A DNA stretch of 64,000 nt, from positions 1 to 64,000 of the forward strand of contig CAJJBF010000007.1 in NCBI GenBank assembly GCA_905182375.1, given 5' to 3'. A program made the position numbers and the translations under genes. The first letter of the stretch is position 1. Every line of letters begins with the position of its first letter. The notes under the pieces were generated by a model. It had not been told where the DNA came from. It ran no database searches and was given only the letters and a program-made list of their open reading frames with translations. Positions 47,773 through 58,208 of this stretch are shown piece by piece. This stretch comes from Flammeovirgaceae bacterium UBA4465 (GTDB lineage: Bacteria; Bacteroidota; Bacteroidia; Cytophagales; Cyclobacteriaceae).

Positions 47773-48779
47773 TCAGGGCTAAATTATTTGTATCTATCTG
47801 GCTAATGATACTGGCCTCATTGGCCTATCTTGGATTTCATTATAAGGATAAGAGCAAGGCAATGGTTGCTCAGGTAGAAAATCAAGTTACGGTCATCAGT
47901 TATCAAAAACCTATTCGTATCAAAGCCATTTATGTAGTTCCAGGTCAGGAAGTTAAAAAAGGGGACAAACTTTTTGTCGCAGAAAGTACCAATTTAGAAG
48001 CGGATATTTATCAAAAAAACAGTGAATTGAGCAGTCTTAATATCCAAGAAGTTGGACTGAATAATCATTATCAACTTGAACAAGAGATATTGAAGTCGGA
48101 GACTTCTTTTAAGATTTTGGTAATGGAAAATGAGCTTAATGAATTGATGTTTGAACAAAGAATTCAAGATCAGAATTCAATAAGATTAAAGGCTGTTTTT
48201 GATGGTATAATTAATGCTCAGGTTGATTCTATAAAGTTAGCTAGAATTCTCTTTTTAGAAAAAGAGATGGTTAATCAATCCAAACAAATGGAGGCAAGAG
48301 TGATCCAAATGGCTTCAAGATTTACTCAAGATACCAGCTTGCTCAAAGGGAAAATAAAAATTCTCAAAAACGATTTGTTAATGTTGGAAGGTGAATCAGC
48401 GGATCTTATTCAATATGCTGATCAGACTGGTAATATCGGTAATCTCAATGTACAGCTGAACGAGTTGGTTCCTCCTTATCAGTCTATTTTATCCATCTAT
48501 AGCCTTAACCCTACGGTGATTAAAGCTTTTATTAATGAACGAGGTATTGCCGGACTTAATGTGGGAGCTAAAGTTCAAGTGGAATCTACGAATCGTATGT
48601 ATAGAATCTCTGGAGAGATCATTGAGATTGGATCGAGAATTACGTCCTTTCCTCAAAAATTGAATGCCATCAGTGGAGTAAATTCATATGGTCAGGAGAT
48701 ATTCGTTAAAATATCAGAAAATAATCAATTTCTGAATGGTGAAAAGGTTTATGTCTATATATCCGATGGCATTGAATAG
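47769..48779 (+). CDS. HlyD-like membrane fusion (adaptor) protein
   Basis: 336 residues from a GTG that overlaps the DUF4956 stop. One N-terminal membrane helix (about 6-23), then a half-lipoyl motif AIYVVPGQEVKKGDKLFVAE, a long alpha-helical hairpin (about 75-220) with one probable joint, a second half-lipoyl or barrel segment and ISENNQFLNGEKVYVYI at the end. This is the periplasmic adaptor layout of tripartite efflux or type I secretion systems. Its partners would be DUF4956 in the inner membrane and the TolC-like protein encoded next. No ABC, RND or MFS pump lies nearby. Confidence 0.82.
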   Translation: MIRAKLFVSIWLMILASLAYLGFHYKDKSKAMVAQVENQVTVISYQKPIRIKAIYVVPGQEVKKGDKLFVAESTNLEADIYQKNSELSSLNIQEVGLNNHYQLEQEILKSETSFKILVMENELNELMFEQRIQDQNSIRLKAVFDGIINAQVDSIKLARILFLEKEMVNQSKQMEARVIQMASRFTQDTSLLKGKIKILKNDLLMLEGESADLIQYADQTGNIGNLNVQLNELVPPYQSILSIYSLNPTVIKAFINERGIAGLNVGAKVQVESTNRMYRISGEIIEIGSRITSFPQKLNAISGVNSYGQEIFVKISENNQFLNGEKVYVYISDGIE

Positions 48780-49977
48780 GATTGGTTTTGCTGTTCTATT
48801 GTTTTTTTCAAGAGGGTTAATTTTGGCACAATCCCCCGTCGACCAGGTGCTTCAACAAGCGGTCAATGATACCCGTTTGTCATCCATCAATCAACAATTA
48901 TCATATTATAACTCAAACTCATTTAAATCGCCTGCTATAAGAGAATTAGAACTGCGTGTCAGGGGTAATAATTTCGACTTATCTCCTGATAATTTTTCCC
49001 TACGTTTAGGCATTTTAAATCCAAACGAACGTACTGCTAATAATATTTTTAATGTCGCCAAAGAGGGTTATCTGTTAAAAACTAGAGATCATTTACTCAA
49101 TGAGATATTGTCGGAAAAATATAACGGCCTCATCAACAACTTCGATCTGGTCACGACCTTATCTTTATTGCAAGAGGAAAAAAATCAAATAAAGGCTTTT
49201 GAATTAGCTCAAAAAGGAATTCTTGTTTTGAATGATTGGATCAAACTGGATCAGACTTTATTAGAATTAAGACTAAAACAGGCTGATTTTGAATCCCAAA
49301 TTCATGCCAAAAACAGTAAAATCATGATCAATAATTCCCTTTTCTTAAATGTAGACTGGGGTGAGTTTGAATTGGTAACTCTTGATGAAATCAAAAGTAC
49401 AATAGCCCTTCATAGTAATAAATCTTTCTTTTTAGAAGTGGATTTGGCTTCGGAAAAGCTCAATTTAGATCGATTAAAGCTCAATATAGATTATGCTGAA
49501 AGTTGGAATATTGGATTTGTTCAGGCAGGTTATGATATAGATGGAGGGGTGGGCCTTAAAAATCAAATGGACTATCGGATCGGAATAACAATTCCCCTAT
49601 TTAACGAGGACAAACCTAAACTGAAAAGAGAAGAACTTAGTTTAATAGGTACGGCTAATGAATTGAGACATTTAGAAGAAATAAACGCCATGATAGACCT
49701 TCAAAGAATGAAGCAATTCAATGATTTAGTGCTTCGTTATGAAATGCTTCTGCAAAAGGAGCAAGAATTATCAAATTTGGCCGCGGGTGGAGTAGATGGG
49801 ATTGATGGATTTCTAGCTTTGAGTAAATACATGACATCTGTAAAGAAATCATTGCATAAGACGAACATAAAAATACTCTTGCTTTATATTGAAATTTTAG
49901 AAAAAAAAGGAATACTTGGAGCAGAACCTTATCTTAATTATCTTTCGAAAGAATTAAATCCATTTACATTTAATTAA
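48766..49977 (+). CDS. TolC-like outer-membrane protein
   Basis: About 403 residues from ATG 48766, overlapping the adaptor stop by 14 bases; an ATG ten codons earlier is possible. Signal peptide (FAVLLFFSRGLILAQS). The mature part has two long helical blocks broken by beta-strand pairs (LELRVRGNNFDL, SLRLGILN; SWNIGFVQAGYDID, YRIGITIPLFNE), with conserved IPLF-type strands as in outer-membrane efflux (OEP) proteins. Divergent from standard TolC, so the family call is by architecture. It closes the DUF4956-adaptor-outer-membrane trio. Confidence 0.72.
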   Translation: MALNRIGFAVLLFFSRGLILAQSPVDQVLQQAVNDTRLSSINQQLSYYNSNSFKSPAIRELELRVRGNNFDLSPDNFSLRLGILNPNERTANNIFNVAKEGYLLKTRDHLLNEILSEKYNGLINNFDLVTTLSLLQEEKNQIKAFELAQKGILVLNDWIKLDQTLLELRLKQADFESQIHAKNSKIMINNSLFLNVDWGEFELVTLDEIKSTIALHSNKSFFLEVDLASEKLNLDRLKLNIDYAESWNIGFVQAGYDIDGGVGLKNQMDYRIGITIPLFNEDKPKLKREELSLIGTANELRHLEEINAMIDLQRMKQFNDLVLRYEMLLQKEQELSNLAAGGVDGIDGFLALSKYMTSVKKSLHKTNIKILLLYIEILEKKGILGAEPYLNYLSKELNPFTFN

Positions 49978-49988
49978 ATTTCGAATCT

Positions 49989-51386
49989 TTGAATTTCAAA
50001 CCTTCTTTTTTTAAAGAATTTCCTCATTCCATTGTATTACTTTTTTTTATCATTGTTTTAGCCACGTTGGCCACCCATATTATACCGGCTGGAACTTTTG
50101 ATCGTGTTTTGATCGATGGTAGGCTTAGAGTGATGGCCGGTACTTATCGCTTGATCGCTGAGCAACCTCTTGGTTTAATGGATATGTTCATTGCGATGCC
50201 AAAGGGTTTTGGTGTGGCGATAGAAGTGATTTGGGTTGTGATGGCCAGCGGTATCATGTTTGGCATTTTAGAAAAGTCTAAAATGATCGAAAATGTGGTT
50301 GGTACACTCATTTTTAAGCTGGGCTTGAAACGCAGACTAATAATTGTAGTCGTACTGACCTATCTTTTTGGTTTATTAGGTGTGATGGTAGGCTATGAGA
50401 ATAATATAGCCATGATACCGATTGCTGCAACAATCAGCTTGGCGCTTGGGGGAGATTTGATGTTGGCTGCTGCGATTGCTGTTGGTGGCGTTACTGTTGG
50501 ATTTGGTTTGTCTCCAATTAACCCTTATACAGTCGGAACAGGACACAAGATAGCAGAACTCCCCATGTTTTCAGGTGCATTGATGAGAAGCATGTTGTGC
50601 TTTTCAGCGCTTACCGTTTTGGCCTATTTTAATCGTCTTTATTTTAAAAAAATTATCAAAAATCCAAAGAAGAGCCTTACTCAAGGCGTTGATCAAAGTG
50701 GATTTGGTCTCACCAAAGATTTGTCAACCTATCGATTACAAAACAAGGATTTACTTATATTATTTATTTTTTTATCAGGGTTGATCTTTATGCTATTTGG
50801 AGTATTTCAATGGCATTGGTATTTAAATCAAATTTCTGCGGTTTTTTTGATGATTTCCATCATTGCTGGTTGGGCCTCAGGTATGAGTAGCAAGACCATT
50901 GGTGAAACCACTTTTCAATCTATCAGTTTAGTTGCGCCAGGAGCGTTTATGGTGGGCTTTGCCGCAACTATAAAAGTGATTCTAGAGGAAGCCAGTATTG
51001 GAGATACCATTGCCTATGAGTTGGCGCAATCTTTAAATGGTCTCTCCATCTATGGATCAGCCCTCGGCATGTCATTGGCGCAGTTATTGATTAACTTTGC
51101 CATACCTTCAGGTAGTGGTCAAGCCTTAGCCACCTTGCCCATCATGATACCAACCGGAGAGCTGTTAGGCTTGACAAGGCAAACGACCATACTTGCCTTT
51201 CAGATTGGAGATGGCGTTTCAAATCTCATGAATCCTGCATTGGGTGGACTGATTGCCATGCTGTCCCTTTGCAGAGTTACTTTTGACCGTTGGCTAAAGT
51301 TTATACTACCAGTAATGGGTGTTATTCTATTAATAAGTTGGTTGTACTTGTTAGTCAGTGTAGCCATCAATTGGGGACCTTTTTAA
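49989..51386 (+). CDS. YfcC-family (C4-dicarboxylate anaerobic carrier-like) transporter
   Basis: 465 residues with about 12 membrane helices. The start is TTG at 49989, because the conserved first helix (FPHSIVLLFFIIVLATLATH then IIPAGTF) begins soon after and no ATG precedes it. Signature regions GYENNIAMIPIAATISLALG, GFGLSPINPYTVGTGHKIAE and NFAIPSGSGQALATLPIMIP mark the YfcC/DcuC-like group. It lies 11 bases after the TolC-like gene and seven before an M20 deacylase. The pairing suggests uptake of an N-acyl amino acid or peptide-like substrate that the M20 enzyme then cleaves, in the manner of AbgT-AbgAB. Confidence 0.85.
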   Translation: MNFKPSFFKEFPHSIVLLFFIIVLATLATHIIPAGTFDRVLIDGRLRVMAGTYRLIAEQPLGLMDMFIAMPKGFGVAIEVIWVVMASGIMFGILEKSKMIENVVGTLIFKLGLKRRLIIVVVLTYLFGLLGVMVGYENNIAMIPIAATISLALGGDLMLAAAIAVGGVTVGFGLSPINPYTVGTGHKIAELPMFSGALMRSMLCFSALTVLAYFNRLYFKKIIKNPKKSLTQGVDQSGFGLTKDLSTYRLQNKDLLILFIFLSGLIFMLFGVFQWHWYLNQISAVFLMISIIAGWASGMSSKTIGETTFQSISLVAPGAFMVGFAATIKVILEEASIGDTIAYELAQSLNGLSIYGSALGMSLAQLLINFAIPSGSGQALATLPIMIPTGELLGLTRQTTILAFQIGDGVSNLMNPALGGLIAMLSLCRVTFDRWLKFILPVMGVILLISWLYLLVSVAINWGPF

Positions 51387-51393
51387 TGTAATT

Positions 51394-52539
51394 ATGAATG
51401 AAGAACAAATATTAGCAAAATTAGTCTCTTTTCCTGTTTTAGGAGGTGAATCAAATCTTTCCATTCTGTCATGGATCGAATCCTATCTTGCCGAATTGGG
51501 TATAACTTCTTTTCGAGTATACAATGAGGAAGGTAACAAATCGTCCTTACATTGTAGGATTGGTCCAGCGGTAGATGGTGGAATTATTCTTTCGGGCCAT
51601 ACCGATGTTGTACCTGTGGCAGGTCAAAATTGGGATACAGATCCCTTTGTATTGACTGAAATCGGAGATAAGCTTTATGGCCGCGGTTCTTGCGATATGA
51701 AAGCTTTTTTAGCTTGTATCATGACTTCAGCCCCGATGATGGTCAATGCGGATTTAAAAAAGCCTATTTATTTTGCTTTTTCTTACGATGAGGAAATTGG
51801 ATGCTTGGGAGCACCTGATTTGATTGAGGCCATCGCGTTACATTATGACGAAAAACCCGCCTATGCATGGATAGGAGAGCCCTCTATGCTTATTCCGATC
51901 GTGGGTCAAAAGGGAATTTGTGTTCAGGAAACCATCGTCAATGGATCCGCTGGACACAGCAGTCGAATCAGACAAGAAGTCAGTGCCATTCATGAAGCTT
52001 CAAGGTTGATCATCTGGTTAGAGGAAAAAATGAATCAATTGGCTGATCAAAGTTCGGATGCCCGCTTTGATCCACCCCATACTTCCATTCATGTAGGCAC
52101 TCTTCATGGAGGCATAGCACCTAATGTCATTGCAGATCGATGTTCATTTAAATGGGACATCCGATGTATACCGCAAGATAGTATCCCTGAAATACTTGAA
52201 GCGTTTGATGTTTATTGTAGGACTCGTGAGACAGAATTAAGAACTATTTTTCCAGATTTTGTGATAAAGACCATTAATGATCATCCAGAGGTCCCCGCTT
52301 TGGACACTAAGGAAGATCAACAGATTGCACAACTCATCAAAGAATTAGCGGAAGTCAATCAATTTGATACTGTTTCTTATGCTGCAGAAGCAGGTCAATT
52401 TGAAGAAGGTGGATTTCCCTCCATAATATGCGGACCTGGCGACATCGCCCAAGCACATAGAGCTAATGAGTTTGTAAGTAAGGCTCAATTAAAAAGAGGC
52501 GTTGAATTGATTCAGAGATTGGTCTTGAAATTTAGCTGA
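51394..52539 (+). CDS. M20 family acetylornithine deacetylase-like hydrolase
   Basis: 381 residues. Zinc ligands and catalytic residues are in LSGHTDVVPV (His68, Asp70), GRGSCDMKA (bridging Asp), FSYDEEIGCLGAPD (catalytic Glu and zinc Glu) and the C-terminal CGPGDIAQAHRANEF (His). A lid or dimerisation domain lies between. This is the ArgE/DapE/CPG2 group. No other arginine gene is adjacent, so linkage to the YfcC carrier is the better clue: it may deacylate an imported N-acyl amino acid. The symbol argE is withheld for that reason. Confidence 0.85.
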   Translation: MNEEQILAKLVSFPVLGGESNLSILSWIESYLAELGITSFRVYNEEGNKSSLHCRIGPAVDGGIILSGHTDVVPVAGQNWDTDPFVLTEIGDKLYGRGSCDMKAFLACIMTSAPMMVNADLKKPIYFAFSYDEEIGCLGAPDLIEAIALHYDEKPAYAWIGEPSMLIPIVGQKGICVQETIVNGSAGHSSRIRQEVSAIHEASRLIIWLEEKMNQLADQSSDARFDPPHTSIHVGTLHGGIAPNVIADRCSFKWDIRCIPQDSIPEILEAFDVYCRTRETELRTIFPDFVIKTINDHPEVPALDTKEDQQIAQLIKELAEVNQFDTVSYAAEAGQFEEGGFPSIICGPGDIAQAHRANEFVSKAQLKRGVELIQRLVLKFS

Positions 52540-52663
52540 TTTGATAATACCCAAAAGAGACATTTTTTCATCTATAAATTAATCTAGGTTAATTCTTTAT
52601 AAATTTTAATTTGCGAATTTTATTTATTCAATGTTATTAACTTTCTAAAAAACAAAATAAAAG

Positions 52664-53071
52664 ATGTTTGAAAAATTAATGAATACTCAGCTGCGACCCG
52701 GTACCGTAAATTTTGGTATACTATTTCTGAGGGTGACTATAGGGGGCATGATGCTCACGCATGGTTATGGTAAGTTTTTAAGATTATTGGATGGCAATTT
52801 AAAGTTTTCAGATCCTTTGGGTATTGGCTCAGAACTGTCATTTGTATTGGTCGTATTGGCGGAGTTTTTTGCAGCCATTGGCTTAATATTTGGTTTTTGG
52901 ACGCGTATAAGTGCTTTTTTGTTGTCTTTTACCATGTTTGTCGCGGCTTTTATTCGTCATGGTGATGATCCTTTCTCCAAGCAAGAAAAGCCATTGATGT
53001 TTTTAGCTGTATTTCTAGTTTTAATGTTTGTGGGTGGGGGTAAACATTCTATAGATGATAAAATCAATTAA
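52664..53071 (+). CDS. DoxX-family membrane protein
   Basis: 135 residues with four membrane helices. Typical DoxX segments: LFLRVTIGGMMLTHGYGKF, LVVLAEFFAAIGLIFGFWTR and FIRHGDDPFSKQEKPLMFLA. DoxX proteins are thiosulfate-quinone oxidoreductase subunits in archaea but mostly uncharacterised redox or stress-linked proteins in Bacteroidota. A Crp/Fnr regulator gene follows after 150 bases on the same strand. Confidence 0.88.
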   Translation: MFEKLMNTQLRPGTVNFGILFLRVTIGGMMLTHGYGKFLRLLDGNLKFSDPLGIGSELSFVLVVLAEFFAAIGLIFGFWTRISAFLLSFTMFVAAFIRHGDDPFSKQEKPLMFLAVFLVLMFVGGGKHSIDDKIN

Positions 53072-53221
53072 AAACTAGCTTTTGGAGGCTAATCCTAGTG
53101 CTTTTTGAACAGACTACTTTTTTAAACGTTGAAAAACTCATCAGGATCAGCATAAATTAACAATAGCCAAAGCGATTTAGAAAAGATCGCGTTCTTCTTC
53201 CATAGATTTAAATGATCTGAT

Positions 53222-53752
53222 ATGTCTCCATCCCCGTTCTTACCTCTACAGGATTCTAACCCACAGATAAAATTCTTTAAAAAAGGAACGATTCTTCAAA
53301 ATAAAGGAGAAGTACATTTGAAAGCTTTTTATATCAAAAAAGGACTGGTAAGAAGTTATACGATTGACAGTAAAGGCAAACAGCATGTATTCATGTTTGC
53401 GCCGGAGGAATGGATTATTGGAGATATTGAGGCGTATCAATATGAGCATCCCACGGAATTATTCATAGATTGTTTAGAGGATACGGAATTAATTAAATTA
53501 AAAATAGATCATTTAGATCAAGATCAGTTAAACCATGAACAACTCAAAAAAAATTTGCGTTTGCTGGGTAGAAGGGTCGGTTTATTACAACGCAGGGTAT
53601 TGATGCTTATGAGTGCCACTGCTAGTGAACGGTACGCATTATTTCTCAAGGATTATCCTTTATTGCCCAATCGAATCCCACAATATATGATCGCCTCTTA
53701 TTTAGGAATTACTCCTGAAGTCCTCAGTAAAATAAGAAGTCAAAAAACTTAA
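53222..53752 (+). CDS. Crp/Fnr-family transcriptional regulator
   Basis: 176 residues. The cyclic-nucleotide-binding-like domain spans about 15-115 (KFFKKGTILQNKGEVHLKAF, FAPEEWIIGDIEAY). A dimer helix follows (LLGRRVGLLQRRVLMLMSAT), then a short helix-turn-helix (ERYALFLKDYP, IPQYMIASYLGITPEVLSKI). There are no Fnr-type Cys clusters and no Arg/Ser cAMP pocket, so the effector is unknown. The two small genes after it (53850, 54284) may be its targets. Confidence 0.9.
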   Translation: MSPSPFLPLQDSNPQIKFFKKGTILQNKGEVHLKAFYIKKGLVRSYTIDSKGKQHVFMFAPEEWIIGDIEAYQYEHPTELFIDCLEDTELIKLKIDHLDQDQLNHEQLKKNLRLLGRRVGLLQRRVLMLMSATASERYALFLKDYPLLPNRIPQYMIASYLGITPEVLSKIRSQKT

Positions 53753-53849
53753 TAGAATTAGTTTAGGGTTAAACTTCTTAATTTAGATCAATGCATCTCG
53801 CTTATATTTTTGAAATCTTTGCATCATGATTTAATTAAACAAAAAAAAG

Positions 53850-54203
53850 ATGACAAACTTAATAAAGAGTAAACAACTTTACGATCAAGTAGGACAAGGA
53901 CAATTATTGGAAGCATTCGATGCTAACTATGCTGAAAATATCGTGATGGAAGAACCCTCAGGAAAGCGAGAAGGAAAAGCTTCCTGCCGTCAGTATGAAG
54001 AACAATTTTTAAATAATGTGGAAGTTTTTCATAACCTTGAAATAAAAGCAATATCTGAAGACGTAGATAAAGGAAAGGTTTTTGTAGAGGTAGCGATGGA
54101 CATTACTTTTAAAGGAGGGAATCGTGTCAATATGGAACAAGTAGCCGTACAGCAATGGGAGCAAGGCCAAATTGTGCATGAGCGATTCTACTATAATGCT
54201 TAA
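53850..54203 (+). CDS. SnoaL-like/NTF2-fold protein
   Basis: 117 residues with the cone-shaped NTF2 fold pattern: an N-terminal helix (QLYDQVGQGQLLEAFDANYA), strands ENIVMEEPS, GKASCRQYEEQFLNNV, and a beta-sheet of KGKVFVEVAMDITFKGG and VAVQQWEQGQIVHERFYYN. A ligand pocket is likely, but no catalytic Asp/His pair is obvious. It is preceded by a Crp/Fnr regulator gene about 100 bases upstream. Confidence 0.8.
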   Translation: MTNLIKSKQLYDQVGQGQLLEAFDANYAENIVMEEPSGKREGKASCRQYEEQFLNNVEVFHNLEIKAISEDVDKGKVFVEVAMDITFKGGNRVNMEQVAVQQWEQGQIVHERFYYNA

Positions 54204-54283
54204 TCAGTAAATGAATTTAATATTTTTTCTGAATACTAGATTTTTTATTATTTGGTATAATTAACCATTAAACCACAATATCA

Positions 54284-54547
54284 ATGAATTTAGTTTTCAA
54301 AGTATCTTGTAATAATTATGGTATCTGGAAGAAAGAGTTTGATTCGCACAAAGAACGAGCAGCCGTTTGTGACGAAACCAAAACAGCCGTTGGGAAAATC
54401 AATGATACCAGTTGTATGGTCATGCTCTACGATGTAGATATGGCGGGCATGCAGAAATTAATGAGCTCCGATTATCTAAAAGAGTTGACAGAAAAATTAG
54501 AGATAGTTAATGAAGAAATGTATTCCTTCGAACCATTAGAGCAATAA
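54284..54547 (+). CDS. small ABM-like (DUF3764-like) protein
   Basis: 87 residues, one ferredoxin-like alpha/beta unit: strand LVFKVSCNN, helix YGIWKKEFDSHKERAAVCDE, strand CMVMLYDVDMAG, helix MQKLMSSDYLKELTEKL. That fits a dimeric alpha/beta-barrel domain. No enzyme motif. It ends just before a good terminator and follows the NTF2-like gene on the same strand. Confidence 0.7.
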   Translation: MNLVFKVSCNNYGIWKKEFDSHKERAAVCDETKTAVGKINDTSCMVMLYDVDMAGMQKLMSSDYLKELTEKLEIVNEEMYSFEPLEQ

Positions 54548-54576
54548 ATGAAAACGGCGTCATAAGATCATTAAAT

Positions 54577-54604
54577 ACCCTCTCATTCGGAGGGTGTTTT
54601 TTTT
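54577..54604 (+). terminator. rho-independent terminator
   Basis: Stem accctc/gagggt with a seven-base loop, then g and eight T. It lies 29 bases after the ABM-like gene and between convergent genes (smc ends at 54620). Confidence 0.8.
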
Positions 54605-54619
54605 GGTTTATGTCAGATG

Positions 54620-57600
54620 TTAAGCTAATGCTCTCAGATCGACAGGGATGACTTTTGAGATGCCTTGTTCGATCATGGTGATGCCATAGACAAGGTCGGT
54701 GCTGGACATCGTCCGCTTGTTATGGGTAACGATAATGAATTGTGAATCCTTTGAAAATTCACGAATAATTTGATTGAATTTATCAATATTGGCATCGTCC
54801 AAAGGGGCATCGACCTCATCAAAAATACAAAATGGGGCGGGTTTGATCAGATATATTGCGAAGAGCAAAGCAGTTGCCGTTAAGGTTTTTTCACCACCAG
54901 ACAATTGATTGATGGTCAATGGTCGTTTCCCTTTTGGCTTGGCAATAATGTCAATGGGGGATTCCAAAGGATCATCTGGTCTTGTTAAATTTAAGTCACA
55001 ATCATCTTCTTCTGTAAATAAGGTCCTAAAGACCTTAACAAAATTCTTTTTAATACTCTCAAATGAACTTAAAAAAGTCTCTTTTGCCACTACATCAATT
55101 TCTCCAATAGTGGAGATCAATGTATCTTTGGCCTTCAGTAGATCTCCTTTTTGGGTGATGATAAAGCTATAGCGCTCTTTGATTTCATCATAAGCTTCCA
55201 TAGCCATCGGATTGATGGCTCCCATGTTTTCGAGTTTTGTTTTAGAAATTTTCACTTGGTTCTCAAGGGCATCAAAGCCTAGTTTTTCATATTCAGGCTT
55301 TAACTCACTATCTTTTATATTTTCTAAAGTAACATTGAATTCAACCGATAAACGGTCTTTTATTGAATTGAGATGCATTTTAGCATCACTTAGTTTTTCT
55401 CTCCATTCCATTAACAACTGATCTGCAGACTCTCGATTGTACTGAATTTCTTTGAGATTTTTTTCTTGTACTTCTATGTTTCCTCTATGCTGATAATAGG
55501 CTTTCTCTACTTCGCTTAAAGCCAATTCGAAGCTTTCTTTTTGGGCGTACATTTCTACAAGTTGATCATCTTCGGTAACGGTACTACTGATTAATTGGTT
55601 TAAGTCTTTTTCACTATTTTTAAGATCTTCTTGATCATTTTCAATACGTTTTGTACTATTTTGAAAGGATTCTTCTTTATGAAGGATTTCTTGATCAATG
55701 CGATCTACTTTATTTTTTTCTTGGTGGTGCTTGACATTGGCTTCATTGTAAGCCGATGAGTCTGCAGCCAATAATTGATTTAGTTTCTCAACAGATATTT
55801 TTTGCTCATTAACCTTCTGCTCTGACTCGATGAGACTTGCTTGTTGTTCCTTTTGCTTGGGTTGCAGGAGATTGATTTCTTCACGGATGACTTTTATCTG
55901 ATTTTCAATATCTTCTTTCCTTGTGGTATTTGAGTTGAGTAAGCTGAAAAACTGTTCTTGACGAGTTTTAAAGGTAGCATAAGATTCATTTATTTTATTT
56001 ATCTCATCTTTTAAAGCCTCCAATTCAACCAATTTATCTTTTAACTTGATCTTTTCAAATTCGTTTTGACTTTCAAGTAATTTTTGAGATAACATTTGCT
56101 GTTGGTGCTTCAATTTTTTGATTTCAATAGATAAGATTTCTAGATTTTTGGCCCTACCAATTTTTTTACCTTCAAACAAGCCTACAGAACCACCGGAGAT
56201 ACTGTAGGTTTTATGAATGATTTTACCTGACTTTTCAATCAATAAAAGTTCATCAGCCACTTGGGGTTTACTGCCTTCATATATGTATACATTATTAAGC
56301 AAATACGTAATTAGCTTTGTGTATTTAACCTCATAATCGATCAGCTCAGTGGCAGATTGTAAACTACCAATAGACAGGATGTCATGGGGTTTAAAGGTTT
56401 CTAAAAGTTCCATGATGAAAAAATGAGCCTTGCCCTTATTGGAATCACTAAGTAGTGTGATGGCCTCTACAGCATCAGTCACTTTGTCAAAGACATAATG
56501 GTTCATATAAGGCTCTAAAAAGTTCTCAATACAGATCCTATAATCCACGGGGCAGGTAATAACATCGGAAAGTAGAGGGGTGTTTTTCCACTGACTTTTC
56601 TTCTTTAAAAACTTGATGGCTTCAGGGAATCCTTCCAAGTTGTCAATCAGTGATTTTGTCAGACTATATTCATTTTGTTTAGCATCTAAGTTTCTATTGA
56701 CCAAATTAAATTCATCTTTGATCAAGTAAATTTTACCAATTAATGACTTATTCTTTTCATCTAAGCTTTTTTGTTCTTTAAATAGTTTATCGAAAATGGA
56801 TTGCTTTTGTTCTTTTTCTAAAACGATTTCATTGACCTTTATGTCAAACTCCTGTAGACTGTTATTGTGATCAGATGAATCACTATTGGTTTTTTCAAAC
56901 TCAACTTTGAGCGTATTCAATTGAATTTCTTTAATTTCCAAGTTTTTGGAGTATTGAAAGACCGATTCACGTGCATTCAAATAGGTTTGATTACTGATAT
57001 CCAATTGATCCTGCGCCTCTCGGGTAGCCTGTTGCTGAGCCTCAAATTTTTTCTTTCATTAAATTTAAGGACTCAAAATGAGCTATTAAATCATTTTCTG
57101 CTATACTAAACGTCTTTTTCAGGCCTTGAATAGCGAAAGAAGAGCGATCAGCACTTTCCTGATCACGATTAATTTGATTCTTTAGTTGGTCAATTTTATC
57201 TTGAAGAAAGCGCTGTCTAGCCACTTTAATTTTCTTTTCATTTTCATAAGATCGAATGCTGTGAACATGATCATTTAATGATTTTTGTTGGACGCCAGTA
57301 CTTTTTCTTTGATAATAAGATCGGACTTTAATTTTTCTATTACCACCTCTTCTTTTAAGAGTTGTGTGTTTAAGACCTGCTTTTTATCATTTTCAACGGC
57401 AATCCGTTTTTGAGTATTGTCAAAAGTCTCTTGTTGATTGAAGATCCCTTTACGAGCCATACTGATACTTAAAAGTCGATAATCTTCCTTTATTTCATAG
57501 TATTTTTTAGCCTGCTTTGCCTGTCTCTCAAGAGATTTTATATTTTTTTCAATTTCATAAAGGACGTCCTCTACGCGATCTAAATCTGCATCTGTATCAC

Positions 57601-58150
57601 TTAACTTTTTTAAAGTTTCTTTTTTTCTTTTTTTAAACTTTGAAATACCTGCAGCTTCTTCAAACAAACTTCGCCTGGAATGATCTTTGTCGTTAAGTAA
57701 ATCATCAATCATCTTTAATTCGATGATGGCATAGGAATTGGAGGCGATTCCGGTATCTAGAAATAGGTTGGTAATGTCCTTGAGTCTACAGGTTACACCG
57801 TTGAGTTGATATTCACTCTCTCCCGATCGATAAAATCGCCTACTGATGGTCACCTGGTTGTATTCAGTGGGAAGTAAATTTTTGGTATTATCAAAACTTA
57901 TAGATACTTCGGCGAGTTGTGTAGGTTTTCTGGCTTTTGTTCCATTAAAAATGATATTATCCATTTTATCAGATCTCAAGACCCTTGATTTTTGCTCACC
58001 TAAGACCCATCTAATAGCATCAACCACATTAGATTTCCCGCAACCATTTGGACCAACGATTCCAGTAATTCCTTGATCGAAATTGATAACTACTTTATCT
58101 GCAAAGCTTTTAAAGCCTTTTATTTCTAAGCGGGTTAATTGCATAGACAA
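54620..58150 (-). CDS. smc: chromosome segregation protein SMC (two frameshifts)
   Basis: About 1176 residues after correction, the normal SMC length. N-terminal FKSFADKVVINF and Walker A GPNGCGKSNVVDAIRW, coiled coil, hinge (about residues 515-650), second coiled coil, C-terminal signature NQLSGGEKTLTATALLFAIY and Walker B FCIFDEVDAPLDD. It shows as three frames. Adding a base to the five-T run at 57282-57286 gives NKKSLNDHVHSIRSYE. Removing one from the six-T run at 57047-57052 gives MKEKFEAQQQATREAQDQL. Both joints lie in the first coiled coil. Two independent breaks in a gene needed for chromosome segregation point to sequencing error. Confidence 0.94.
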
Positions 58151-58208
58151 AAATAATTCTGTTTTGGTGCCAAGCTAGTAAAATTAGGCTATTTTTAACT
58201 TTAATATT

